DNA of 11,587 nt from a bacterium (GTDB lineage Bacteria; Krumholzibacteriota; Krumholzibacteriia; Krumholzibacteriales; WJIX01): assembly GCA_021160845.1 (NCBI GenBank), contig JAGHBT010000272.1, positions 1-11,587 of the forward strand. The letters are read 5' to 3'. A program made the position numbers and the translations under genes. Below, piece after piece: positions 1 to 6,546 of the stretch. How positions within the stretch are numbered: the first letter of the stretch is position 1; each line of letters starts with the position of its first letter. The notes under the pieces were generated by a model. The model saw nothing but the letters and a program-made list of their open reading frames with translations. It was not told where the DNA came from and did no database searches.

Positions 1-2
1 AG

Positions 3-692
3 GAGGATAATGGGAGTTGGGTCAAGAAAAATTCTGTTTACTCCAAGGCTGATTCCACGATATATAATGTCCGGGTGGCTTGGGCATTATGCCAATATGC
101 CATATTGTCGGGGGAAGATAAGTATATGGAAGCAGGTATTAATAATGCCAATTATACATTAAATTACCAAACAAGAAATGGATGGTTTCATAATTGCTGC
201 TTAACTGATTCCGACCATCCTTTATTGCATACAATTGCGTACACTATGAGAGGATTGTTGGAAATAGGAATCTTGTGTCAAATGGATAATTTTGTTGATA
301 GTGTAATAACATCGGCAAGATCATTGATGTTGTTGATCGGAGAAGATGGATTTATTCCGGGTAGGATAAATAGCAAATTTCAATCCGCCGCAAATTACGC
401 ATGTTTAACCGGAATGTCTCAGGTTTCTATTGTCTGGGCAAAATTGTTTGAAATAACACAGGAAAAGGAATTTAAACAATCTGTTTCAACAGTGAACGAA
501 TATTTAATGCGGCGCCATGATATATCATCTTCTATAGATACAGTGCGTGGAGGAGTGACTGGGTCCTGGCCTGTACATGGTGCATATGGGAGATTTATGA
601 TTCTAAATTGGGCAACGAAATTTTTTGTCGATGCATTATTAAAGGAAATTGAATTAAAAGATAAATTGGGTGAAACAGATTCTGATATTTAG
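3..692 (+). CDS. VpsJ-like polysaccharide-locus protein, 3' part
   Basis: The reading frame is open from the left edge (frame starting at base 3) to TAG at 690-692, so 229 C-terminal residues are visible and the true start lies outside. The GTG at 75 is internal, because residues before it (NGSWVKK..., then YNVRVAWAL) already fit the family. The protein is rich in helical pairs with GSW, NGWF, HTIAY-RGLLE, DGFIPG and a final GSWPVHGAYGRF-LNWATKFFVDAL motif. This pattern matches my memory of proteins annotated 'polysaccharide biosynthesis protein VpsJ', alpha/alpha-toroid proteins with squalene-cyclase-like or glycosidase-like repeats found in exopolysaccharide clusters. The catalytic role of that family is not established, so I give no reaction. 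Base composition is visibly more AT-rich than the housekeeping genes to the right, as is common for polysaccharide loci. It converges on the leftward hydrolase gene, so it is probably the last gene of its cluster. Confidence 0.7.
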   Translation, partial: EDNGSWVKKNSVYSKADSTIYNVRVAWALCQYAILSGEDKYMEAGINNANYTLNYQTRNGWFHNCCLTDSDHPLLHTIAYTMRGLLEIGILCQMDNFVDSVITSARSLMLLIGEDGFIPGRINSKFQSAANYACLTGMSQVSIVWAKLFEITQEKEFKQSVSTVNEYLMRRHDISSSIDTVRGGVTGSWPVHGAYGRFMILNWATKFFVDALLKEIELKDKLGETDSDI

Positions 693-818
693 TATGACTG
701 CATATAATTTTGAGAGATTAGAATACGGTAAAATGAATAAAACTATTCACTGAAATCAAAGATCTCTAAAGAATTGAATTTGTGGTTCAGCTGAATCCGG
801 AATCTACCTCTTGACGGA

Positions 819-1463
819 TTAAAAAGTACTATTAAAGAATGGATTGTTCCTTTTTTCATCGCCTATAGTGGTTGAGGGGCCATGGCCGCAGTATACCAGT
901 GTGTCGTCGGGCAGATTGAAAAGTTTTGTCCGAACTGAATCCAGCAGTGTTTCCTGGTTTCCTCCAAAAAAATCTGTTCTCCCGATAGAACCGGCGAAGA
1001 GTGTGTCGCCAACGAATACGACACCGTTGAACTTTAAGGATATTCCCCCCTTGGTGTGCCCCGGAGTGGCAATAACGGCGCCTGTTATTTCTCCCACTTT
1101 AATTTTATCTCCCTCGGCGAGTGTGTTTTCAACCTCCGGTTCTTCAATTATTCCCAATCCCCAGAGAGGGGCGTCCTTAACCGATTTTTTCATTGTTTCT
1201 ATATCATCGGAGTGAACCGCGAGGCCGATATTATATTTTCGCATAATCTCTGCGGCGGATGCCATGTGATCACTATGGCCATGAGTTAAAATTATCTTTG
1301 TTGGGTTAAGAGATTTTTCACCGATCGATTTTATTATTATTTCCGGATCGCCTCCGGGGTCGATTATTATTGCGTCCTTTGTCACCGGGCAGTACAGGAT
1401 ATAGTTATTTGTAGCCATTGGGCCTACAATATTTACAATAACATGAGGATCTTCATTGCTCAT
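819..1463 (-). CDS. Metallo-beta-lactamase-fold hydrolase, YcbL/GloB-like
   Basis: A 214-residue single-domain metallo-beta-lactamase-fold protein. The metal ligands are all visible: H61-x-H63-x-D65-H66 (in THGHSDHM), H136 (in TPGHTKGG), D153 (in VGDTLF) and H194 (in CGHGPST). The GSIGRTDF segment after D153 and the GDEKRNNPFF tail are typical of the YcbL/glyoxalase II branch (S-2-hydroxyacylglutathione hydrolase, two metal ions). Length agrees with E. coli YcbL at about 215 aa, and the extra C-terminal substrate domain of full glyoxalase II is absent. It is probably a cytosolic thioester hydrolase acting on hydroxyacyl thiols, but the thiol substrate cannot be told from sequence. The start is ATG with a weak GAAG upstream. 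It begins 18 bases after the stop of the outer-membrane protein gene, so the two are probably co-transcribed. A sulfur dioxygenase role is less likely but not excluded. Confidence 0.85.
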   Translation of the reverse strand: MSNEDPHVIVNIVGPMATNNYILYCPVTKDAIIIDPGGDPEIIIKSIGEKSLNPTKIILTHGHSDHMASAAEIMRKYNIGLAVHSDDIETMKKSVKDAPLWGLGIIEEPEVENTLAEGDKIKVGEITGAVIATPGHTKGGISLKFNGVVFVGDTLFAGSIGRTDFFGGNQETLLDSVRTKLFNLPDDTLVYCGHGPSTTIGDEKRNNPFFNSTF

Positions 1464-1481
1464 TATTCTTCACGAATTCTG

Positions 1482-2243
1482 TTAGAAATGATGTGAAACG
1501 AAGAAGGCGAGACCGAATCCCGTGTATTTTAAATCGAAATTGGCGTCGTGGATTTCGAAATTACTCTGGCACATTTGCACCCTGGCTTCTATCCCGGCGG
1601 AGAATCTGTTTGTAATAAAGTAGTTCAGCCCCAATTCAGCATGCGCTCCGCCTACAAGGCTATTTTTAGAGATTGTTTCTTCAGGGTTGTCGAATGGTTC
1701 ACCTGTTAGGTCTATATATGAATCTGTATTCAGCCGTGCCATTACGAGAACAGGAGAAAATCCTAACGCTATATATGGGCATACCGTTTGAGGCTTAGGC
1801 TTTGAGAAATAGTGTTTTAAACCTAAATCCAGATTGAAGAGGTATATTTTTAATTCGCGGTTAATATCAAGAGCAACATTATTACCAGGAGGAATAACCT
1901 TAACGTATTCCCCAGTGCTCTTTGTTTCGAAATATGAAAAATTAAGTTTTGCGGTTAGGAAGAATAAAGGCGCGATTCGATATTCATATCCGACTTGCAT
2001 GTAAGGTGAGGTAGAGATTTCATCAAAATTATCGAAGCCGCCTTGAACATTAGCCCAGTAGTCAAGGTAATCGGTAAACTGTGTAGCATCGGCGCCATCA
2101 ATGAAGCCGAAGTTGATGTTAATACTCATACTCGGGATAGCTCCGTACATCTTTTTATCTCTAAAAAGCACCTCTGCCGATGAAGGCTCCACAACAGTTA
2201 ACAGGAGTGCTGAAATAAGACTTAGAAGCAAATACCTTTTCAT
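1482..2243 (-). CDS. Outer-membrane beta-barrel protein, function unknown
   Basis: A 253-residue protein with a classical Sec signal peptide: MKR, a hydrophobic stretch at about 4-18, and a likely signal peptidase I site after SSA at about residue 23. The mature part alternates polar and hydrophobic or aromatic residues in repeated strands such as MQVGYEYRI, FFLTAKLNFSYFE, LFNLDLGLKHYF, HAELGLNYFI and GIEARVQM. It ends FGLAFFVSHHF, and a C-terminal Phe on a final strand is the usual BamA recognition signal. The length suits an 8- to 10-strand barrel of the OmpW or opacity-like porin type. I cannot assign a substrate. ATG is preceded by GGAG with a 7-base spacer, and a promoter candidate lies at 2291-2319. 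The downstream hydrolase gene is 18 bases away. Confidence 0.75.
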   Translation of the reverse strand: MKRYLLLSLISALLLTVVEPSSAEVLFRDKKMYGAIPSMSININFGFIDGADATQFTDYLDYWANVQGGFDNFDEISTSPYMQVGYEYRIAPLFFLTAKLNFSYFETKSTGEYVKVIPPGNNVALDINRELKIYLFNLDLGLKHYFSKPKPQTVCPYIALGFSPVLVMARLNTDSYIDLTGEPFDNPEETISKNSLVGGAHAELGLNYFITNRFSAGIEARVQMCQSNFEIHDANFDLKYTGFGLAFFVSHHF

Positions 2244-2290
2244 CGTTTCTCCAATTCTTTCAGTTTATCCTTGGCTGTGGGGCTATTCTA

Positions 2291-2319
2291 AGAATATAAT
2301 CAAGCAAGGGTTTTGTCAA
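2291..2319 (-). promoter_or_regulatory. Sigma-70-type promoter for the outer-membrane protein operon
   Basis: On the minus strand a perfect TTGACA -35 box (2314-2319) is followed by a 17-base spacer and TATTCT (2291-2296). A better -10, TATATT (2293-2298), overlaps it with a 15-base spacer. The implied leader to the ATG at 2243 is about 40 bases. It lies between the cupin stop and the barrel gene, so the barrel and hydrolase genes can be transcribed separately from the cupin. Confidence 0.55.
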
Positions 2320-2341
2320 ACGTATAAAACAAAAAGAGTTG

Positions 2342-2689
2342 CTACTTGTTTGGAACAACACAGAGAAATTTCAGAGTATCTCCCCCTGTATTTATAAAGG
2401 AATGTTTTTTCCCATTTGGCACAAATATGAAATAGCCTTTTGAAAAATCTCTTTCTTCTTTTTCAAATTGAAGCTTGCCTTTTCCTTCAAGGATATAGAC
2501 CTCATGTTCCCATGAGTGTTTATGAAATGGCGTTTTCCCTCCCTTTCCAACCTCGAATAGCCGCATCGCGAAGTTGGGCGCCCCGTCATCTTTGGAAATC
2601 AGCCATCTGATAGTGACATTCTCCGCTCCTTCATCATCTACTTTGGCAGATTTAACATCCTCCGCTTTATTGATTTTAAGATTGGCCAT
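2342..2689 (-). CDS. Small cupin-domain protein
   Basis: A 115-residue single-domain cupin. Both conserved cupin motifs are complete: motif 1 has H56-x-H58 followed by E63 and G69 (HKHSWEHEVYILEGKG), and motif 2 has G85-x5-P91-x-G93-x2-H96-x3-N100 (ending PNGKKHSFIN). H56, H58, E63 and H96 are the expected metal ligands, so this is a metal-binding double-stranded beta-helix protein. The substrate cannot be read from sequence; the family includes dioxygenases, isomerases and ligand sensors. I chose the ATG at 2687-2689 over the upstream ATG at 2722, because AAGGAG lies 7 bases before it and the extra residues (MAKKNHKKERY) are not part of the fold. It is transcribed leftward, divergent from the phosphatase gene, with a possible promoter at 2769-2798. 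Confidence 0.8.
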   Translation of the reverse strand: MANLKINKAEDVKSAKVDDEGAENVTIRWLISKDDGAPNFAMRLFEVGKGGKTPFHKHSWEHEVYILEGKGKLQFEKEERDFSKGYFIFVPNGKKHSFINTGGDTLKFLCVVPNK

Positions 2690-2768
2690 GTATCGCTCCT
2701 TTTTATGATTTTTCTTAGCCATATTGACGATCGACGCTGACGCATTTGAATTTTCAGTTCAATTGCCA

Positions 2769-2798
2769 ATTGTAAAACAGAATGTGGAATACGGACAA
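2769..2798 (-). promoter_or_regulatory. Possible promoter for the cupin gene
   Basis: On the minus strand TTGTCC (2793-2798) and TACAAT (2769-2774) are separated by 18 bases. The -10 matches consensus at 5 of 6 positions and the -35 at 4 of 6. It lies about 80 bases upstream of the chosen cupin start. The rest of the 2690-2973 intergenic stretch is AT-rich, with a short CAATTG direct repeat at 2760-2772 and no gene. Confidence 0.35.
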
Positions 2799-2886
2799 GT
2801 TAAAAGTAATATTTTTAAAATTGAGCCGCCTTTCATGTGTGCCCCTTATCAAAGTCTTTTTATTAACCAAAGCCTATTTGTCTGCC

Positions 2887-2916
2887 TTGACAGTAGTATG
2901 GTAAACAGGCTATTTT
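2887..2916 (+). promoter_or_regulatory. Candidate promoter for the ywlE-like gene
   Basis: A perfect TTGACA -35 (2887-2892) is followed, after 18 bases, by TATTTT (2911-2916), which matches the -10 consensus at 4 of 6 positions. The expected transcript start is about 50 bases upstream of the TTG start codon at 2974. Confidence 0.45.
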
Positions 2917-2973
2917 GAAAGCAATTCCGGGAGGCAACACAGTTTTTGGGTTAGTCCTTGTGAGGAGAGGTTA

Positions 2974-3453
2974 TTGAAAAAGGTGCTTTTTGTTTGTACG
3001 GGAAATACATGCCGAAGCCCTATGGCCGAGGCTATAGCAAGAAAGAAAATGGCTGATCTGGAAAATATTTCCTTCGCGTCCGCCGGTACATTTGCCAGAG
3101 ATGGGCAACCTGCTTCCTCTCTCGCGATAAGTGTACTTTCCGAGATAGGGATTAACCTGTCTTCTCATAGGTCGGCTGCGTTAACCCAAAAAAAGTTAAA
3201 TGATTCCGCTCTTGTAGTGACTATGGCATTGTCTCATAAATCGGCCGTGCTGGCTTTAGCCCCGGATGCTGAATCCAAAGTGATACTACTTGGAGCGCTC
3301 GATGCTGAAAAGAAAAATCCTGATGTTAAAGATCCGATCGGGGGGGACAGGGAAGTTTACATTGGAGTCAGAGATGAGATAGAGTATCTTATAAACATAT
3401 TAAAAGATTATATTGTTGAGAGATTTAAGTTGGGGGGTGATAATATCGGATAG
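2974..3453 (+). CDS. ywlE: LMW-PTP-fold phosphatase, YwlE-type (probable protein-arginine phosphatase)
   Basis: A 159-residue low-molecular-weight phosphatase. The P-loop is C8-TGNT-C13-R14-S15 (VCTGNTCRSPMAEA), with the nucleophile C8, the phosphate-binding R14 and the general acid D120 in DPIGGD. Thr12 is the notable residue. In Bacillus YwlE the equivalent Thr selects phosphoarginine, whereas tyrosine phosphatases such as Wzb have Ile there (GNICRS). YwlE reverses protein-arginine phosphorylation by the kinase McsB. The order ywlE, rpiB, glyA also resembles the Bacillus subtilis ywlE-ywlF-glyA neighbourhood, which supports this assignment, although here ilvE sits between. The start is TTG, preceded by GAGGAGAGG at about 5 bases. 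The last 12 or so residues are a polar tail. A phosphotyrosine phosphatase of the exopolysaccharide (Wzb) type is the main alternative, and no tyrosine kinase gene is in view. Confidence 0.78.
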   Translation: MKKVLFVCTGNTCRSPMAEAIARKKMADLENISFASAGTFARDGQPASSLAISVLSEIGINLSSHRSAALTQKKLNDSALVVTMALSHKSAVLALAPDAESKVILLGALDAEKKNPDVKDPIGGDREVYIGVRDEIEYLINILKDYIVERFKLGGDNIG

Positions 3454-3563
3454 TTAAGTAAGATTAAATTAATTTTCATCTGCCATTCGAATTCCGGTTT
3501 GTGCCCGGATGGTCATGTTGTTTTATGGTATTGTGTAATTTACAGTCAAAATTGAAATTGTTG

Positions 3564-3592
3564 TTGTAAGAGTTATTACTTGTTTCTATAAT
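3564..3592 (+). promoter_or_regulatory. Promoter for ilvE
   Basis: TTGTAA (3564-3569), a 17-base spacer and a perfect TATAAT (3587-3592) give a good sigma-70-type promoter. Transcription would start near 3599, giving a leader of about 74 bases before the ilvE ATG at 3673. I see no T-box, leader peptide or strong hairpin in that leader. The rest of the 3454-3672 gap is AT-rich with only a weak hairpin at 3491-3510. Confidence 0.55.
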
Positions 3593-3672
3593 TAGCACTA
3601 GTTGTCGGTGATTTTCCCGCCGTGTTCATATATGGGAAGTACAAGAATTATTTGTTTAGAGGGAGTGTGAAA

Positions 3673-4506
3673 ATGGGTTTACAGAAGTCGGACAAGATAT
3701 GGATGGATGGAAAATTTGTGGATTGGGATGACGCTAACATCCACGTCTGCTCACATGTAGTTCATTACGGCTCTTCTGTGTTTGAGGGAATAAGATGCTA
3801 TAACACGAAGAAAGGGCCGGCGATATTTCGGCTTGAGCCTCATATAAAAAGGCTCTATAACTCAGCAAAGATGTACAGGATGCAGCCCGAGATATCTAAA
3901 CAGGAGTTTATGGAGGCCTGTTTTGAAACAGTTAGAAAGAATAAGATGAAGGCATGTTATATAAGACCGCTAGTTTACAGAGGATATTATGAGCTGGGTG
4001 TTAACCCCTTTAATAATCCGGTAAATTCCTTCATAGTAGTATGGGAATGGGGAAAGTATCTTGGACCAGAAGCCCTTGAGAAGGGGGTCGATGTCTGCGT
4101 TTCTTCATGGGATAGAATTGCTCCAAACACATTCCCGGCGCTGGCGAAGGCTGGAGCTAATTATATGAACTCCCAGCTAATCAAAATGGAGGCTATCAAG
4201 AATGGTTATGTAGAGGGAATAGCCCTCGACGCGAATGGTTATGTCAGTGAAGGTAGCGGTGAAAACATTTTCCTTGTTCAGGACGGCATACTTTATACCC
4301 CCCCGCTGGGAGCGAGTGTTCTTCCGGGGATTACTCGAAATACGGTTATAGAACTGGCTAAAGGTCTTGGATATGAAGTAATTGAGAATCTCATCCCAAG
4401 GGAGATGCTTTATATAGCGGACGAGGTTTTCTTTACGGGAACCGCGGCTGAGATAAGCCCAATTCGGAGCGTCGACAAGATTCAAGTGGGAGAAGGCAAA
4501 CCATAA
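3673..4506 (+). CDS. ilvE: Branched-chain amino acid aminotransferase, main reading frame (frameshifted near 3' end)
   Basis: A fold-type IV PLP aminotransferase that interconverts Leu, Ile and Val with their 2-oxo acids, using glutamate/2-oxoglutarate. The sequence follows E. coli IlvE closely: IWMDGKFVDW, HYGSSVFEGIRCY, K159 (the PLP lysine, in ALAKAGANYMNS), E193 in YVSEGSGENIF, LPGITR, and FFTGTAAEISPIRSVD with the phosphate-binding loop. I chose ATG 3673 over a GTG at 3622 because AGAGGGAG lies 7 bases upstream and homologues start there. This frame stops at TAA 4504-4506 just after QVGEGKP, giving 277 residues against about 309 in E. coli. The missing C-terminal part continues in another frame to 4595 (listed separately). 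The product would lack about 30-35 residues. The catalytic residues are all retained, so partial activity is possible. A sequencing or assembly error is equally possible. Confidence 0.88.
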   Translation: MGLQKSDKIWMDGKFVDWDDANIHVCSHVVHYGSSVFEGIRCYNTKKGPAIFRLEPHIKRLYNSAKMYRMQPEISKQEFMEACFETVRKNKMKACYIRPLVYRGYYELGVNPFNNPVNSFIVVWEWGKYLGPEALEKGVDVCVSSWDRIAPNTFPALAKAGANYMNSQLIKMEAIKNGYVEGIALDANGYVSEGSGENIFLVQDGILYTPPLGASVLPGITRNTVIELAKGLGYEVIENLIPREMLYIADEVFFTGTAAEISPIRSVDKIQVGEGKP

Positions 4507-4595
4507 CCGCCGAGTTACAAGAGCTGTTCTTTAAGGTGATCAACGCAGAGGTTGAAGAAAGACTCGATTGGCTGGATTTTGTTTATGATGACTAA
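4503..4595 (+). pseudogene. ilvE: Displaced C-terminal end of ilvE
   Basis: Reading from ATA at 4503 gives 30 codons to TAA 4593-4595: ITAELQELFFKVINAEVEER followed by LDWLDFVYDD. This matches the end of IlvE proteins (E. coli: GPVTKRIQQAFF ... WGWLDQV). Between GEG and the [VI]T residue E. coli has four residues (12 nt), but here only 5 nt (AAACC) lie between GGC and ATA. The simplest reading is a 7-nt deletion. The fragment has no ribosome binding site or start of its own. With it restored, ilvE would end 27 bases before rpiB, normal operon spacing for this strand. Confidence 0.8.
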
Positions 4596-4622
4596 TTTAA
4601 TTGGAAGAAAGGGAATGGTTTT

Positions 4623-5063
4623 ATGAAAGTGGCGGTTGGTTCGGATCATCGCGGGTTTCCGTTGAAAGAAAAAATTGCAAATTTCCTTGAGAGAGAAGGG
4701 TATAATGTTCTGGATTTAGGTACCGATGGGACTGATTCGGTGGATTACCCGGATTTTGCCATTCCTGTTGCTCTAAAGGTCGCCGGCGGAGAAGTTGATC
4801 GTGGAATTTTGGTATGTGGCAGCGGTATAGGAATGTCAATTGCCGCTAACAAGGTTGTCGGGGTGAGGGCTTCATTGTGCAAAACGGTTCAGGACGCGAG
4901 GATGACCAGATTACACAATAATTCTAATGTTCTTGCGCTTTCGGAGCAAAGCGGTGATGATCCGGCGATTGAAGATCTCGTGAAGGTATGGCTTGAAACA
5001 TCATTCGAAGGAGGCCGTCACCTGAGACGGATAAACAAGATACATAAATATGAAAGTAGTTAA
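4623..5063 (+). CDS. rpiB: Ribose-5-phosphate isomerase B
   Basis: A 146-residue RpiB/LacAB-family sugar isomerase that interconverts ribose 5-phosphate and ribulose 5-phosphate in the non-oxidative pentose phosphate pathway. Visible motifs are GSDHRG (D8, H9), DYPDFA, and the catalytic-site loop C65-GSGIGMSIAANK with the base C65, followed by R93 and H98 in ARMTRLHNNSNVL. C65 marks the E. coli-like type; the mycobacterial type uses Glu instead. The length is normal. AAAGGGA lies 8 bases before the ATG. It is followed after 29 bases by glyA, a pairing seen in many bacteria. Ribose 5-phosphate supplies nucleotide synthesis, which fits the dCMP deaminase and NrdR genes downstream. LacA/LacB (galactose 6-phosphate isomerase) is unlikely from the context. 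Confidence 0.95.
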   Translation: MKVAVGSDHRGFPLKEKIANFLEREGYNVLDLGTDGTDSVDYPDFAIPVALKVAGGEVDRGILVCGSGIGMSIAANKVVGVRASLCKTVQDARMTRLHNNSNVLALSEQSGDDPAIEDLVKVWLETSFEGGRHLRRINKIHKYESS

Positions 5064-5092
5064 GAAACTTTGTTAAAGAGGGGCGATAGATA

Positions 5093-6346
5093 ATGTTTAA
5101 AGAAAATCTCTTTAAGTACCTTGAGGAAACAGACCCTGAGATAATGGATGCAATGAAAGGAGAGCTTGAACGGCAGCAAAACCAACTTGAGATGATCGCC
5201 AGCGAAAATTTTGCGAGTAAGGCTGTCCTTGCCGCTCTGAGTAATCCGATGCAGAATAAATACGCGGAAGGCTATGTTGGAAAGCGATATTACGGGGGGT
5301 GTGAATTTGTAGATCAGGCAGAAAGGCTGGCGCGGAGAAGACTTAGAGAGCTTTTCGGTGCTGAAAGCGCCAATGTTCAACCACATTCCGGCACACAGGC
5401 CAATATGACAGCCTATCTTGCTTTTATCAAGCCTGGAGACAAAATTATGGGCTTGAGTTTGTCGCACGGAGGGCACCTCTCACATGGCCATCCCGTAAAT
5501 TTCTCCGGTATGTTTTTTGATGTTGTTCATTATGAGGTTGACCGTGAGACTAGAACCTTCAATTATGATGCCCTTGAGAAACAGGTTAAAGAGGAGAGGC
5601 CAAGGCTTTTTGTAGCCGGAGCAAGCGCCTATCCCCGGTTCTGGGACTGGAAAAGAATTCGTGAAATCTGCGATAGTGTAGGTGCTATTATGATGGTTGA
5701 TATAGCCCATATAGCGGGTTTGATAGCAGCAGGGGTGCATCCGAGCCCAGTTCCCTATGCCGATGTGGTAACTTCAACCACTCACAAGACGCTTCGGGGA
5801 CCAAGGGGAGGATTTATCCTGTGTCCCAAAAAATATAAAAAGAGTATAAACAAAACTAATTTCCCCGGTACTCAGGGTGGTCCGTTTATGCATGTTATAG
5901 CTGCAAAGGCGGTTTGTTTCAAGGAAGCGATGACGGAGGAGTTTAAAGAATATCAAAAACAGGTTGTAGCAAATGCTTCCAAACTTGCATCCTACGTAAT
6001 GGATCACGGGTTTGAACTTGTTAGTGGCGGGACCGACAATCATCTTTTCCTTATTGATTTGTCAAACAAGGGATTAACCGGCAAGGCGGCGGAAATAGCG
6101 CTGGAAAAAGCCGGAATCACCGTAAACAAGAATACGGTGCCTTTTGACGAGCAGAGTCCTTTTGTTACATCAGGAATCAGAGTTGGTACTCCCGCCCTTA
6201 CGACACGCGGCATGAAGGAAGCTGAAATGGAAGAGATTGGAGCGATGCTGGTCAGGGTTCTTGAAAATATGGAAGATGAAAATGTATTGACGGAGGTAAG
6301 GAAAAAATCCTTTGAACTTGCCAGGAGTTTCCCGCTTTATGAATAA
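5093..6346 (+). CDS. glyA: Serine hydroxymethyltransferase
   Basis: A full-length 417-residue GlyA, the cytosolic PLP enzyme converting serine and tetrahydrofolate to glycine and 5,10-methylene-tetrahydrofolate. Key features in order are: IASENFASKAV near the N-terminus, NKYAEGYVGKRYYGGCE (about 55-71), the PHSGTQAN cofactor region (97-104), SHGGHLSHG (124-132), MVDIAHIAGL with the PLP-ring Asp (D203), and VVTSTTHKTLRGPRGG with the Schiff-base lysine K232. The C-terminal GIRVGTPALTTRGM motif is intact. The first ATG is preceded by GAGGGG at a 9-base spacing. It follows rpiB closely and is followed by a 200-base gap with hairpins, including a possible terminator at 6432-6452. The methylene-tetrahydrofolate it makes is the cofactor of thymidylate synthase, which links it to the dCMP deaminase gene that follows. 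Confidence 0.97.
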   Translation: MFKENLFKYLEETDPEIMDAMKGELERQQNQLEMIASENFASKAVLAALSNPMQNKYAEGYVGKRYYGGCEFVDQAERLARRRLRELFGAESANVQPHSGTQANMTAYLAFIKPGDKIMGLSLSHGGHLSHGHPVNFSGMFFDVVHYEVDRETRTFNYDALEKQVKEERPRLFVAGASAYPRFWDWKRIREICDSVGAIMMVDIAHIAGLIAAGVHPSPVPYADVVTSTTHKTLRGPRGGFILCPKKYKKSINKTNFPGTQGGPFMHVIAAKAVCFKEAMTEEFKEYQKQVVANASKLASYVMDHGFELVSGGTDNHLFLIDLSNKGLTGKAAEIALEKAGITVNKNTVPFDEQSPFVTSGIRVGTPALTTRGMKEAEMEEIGAMLVRVLENMEDENVLTEVRKKSFELARSFPLYE

Positions 6347-6347
6347 A

Positions 6348-6424
6348 GCCGGTGTCTGTCCTTCCCGGCGCCTGTATTTGCCGATGGGAGCGGACGAAAT
6401 TATTTTGCTCTTCAATCGTCGGCA
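6348..6424 (+). other. Two consecutive hairpins downstream of glyA
   Basis: GCCGG (6348-6352) pairs with CCGGC (6365-6369) across a 12-base loop. TGCCGA (6379-6384) pairs perfectly with TCGGCA (6419-6424) and encloses a second possible stem, GGGAGC with GCTCTT (two G-U pairs). They lie directly after the glyA stop and before the terminator-like hairpin. Neither has a following U-run. They may be 3'-end stabilising structures or chance pairing; no known riboswitch is recognised. Confidence 0.3.
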
Positions 6425-6431
6425 TGAGAGC

Positions 6432-6452
6432 GGCACGACTTAGAGTTGTGCC
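6432..6452 (+). terminator. Possible intrinsic terminator after glyA
   Basis: GGCACGAC (6432-6439) and GTTGTGCC (6445-6452) form an 8-bp stem with one G-U pair and a 5-base loop TTAGA. The sequence after it, ATATTTGTTAATTG, is T-rich but not a clean run. The position, 85 bases after the glyA stop and 94 bases before the next start, fits a transcription end. Efficiency is uncertain. Confidence 0.45.
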
Positions 6453-6546
6453 ATATTTGTTAATTGTTGCGGATGTGTTTTATTGCTTCTTGATTACCAT
6501 TGTCACTATGTGAAACTGACTGTCTGTTGTTGCGTTGGGAGTATTT

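Noticed and set aside
784..797. Palindrome around TTCAGCTGAA (786-795) in the convergent gap 693-818, considered as a bidirectional terminator
   Set aside because: The fold leaves only about 5 bp with a 4-base loop and there is no T-run on either strand. Apart from this I see nothing in the gap.
811..840. TTGACG followed by an AT-rich stretch, resembling a promoter on the plus strand
   Set aside because: There is no good -10 at proper spacing and it would drive only antisense sequence through the hydrolase gene.
844..1215. A 123-residue plus-strand open frame inside the hydrolase gene
   Set aside because: It is antisense to a gene with a complete metallo-beta-lactamase motif set, has no good ribosome binding site, and its Ser/Pro-rich sequence looks like a reverse-strand shadow.
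2690..2722. Longer start of the cupin at the ATG at 2722
   Set aside because: The inner ATG at 2689 has a strong AAGGAG 7 bases upstream, and the extra 11 basic residues fall outside the cupin domain.
3491..3510. Weak hairpin after the phosphatase gene (ATTCCGG and CCGGAT)
   Set aside because: The stem has a bulge and about 6 bp and is followed by mixed sequence rather than a T-run, so it is not called as a terminator.
3622..3672. N-terminal extension of IlvE from the GTG at 3622
   Set aside because: It lacks a ribosome binding site, adds residues not found in the family, and ATG 3673 has AGAGGGAG at the right distance.
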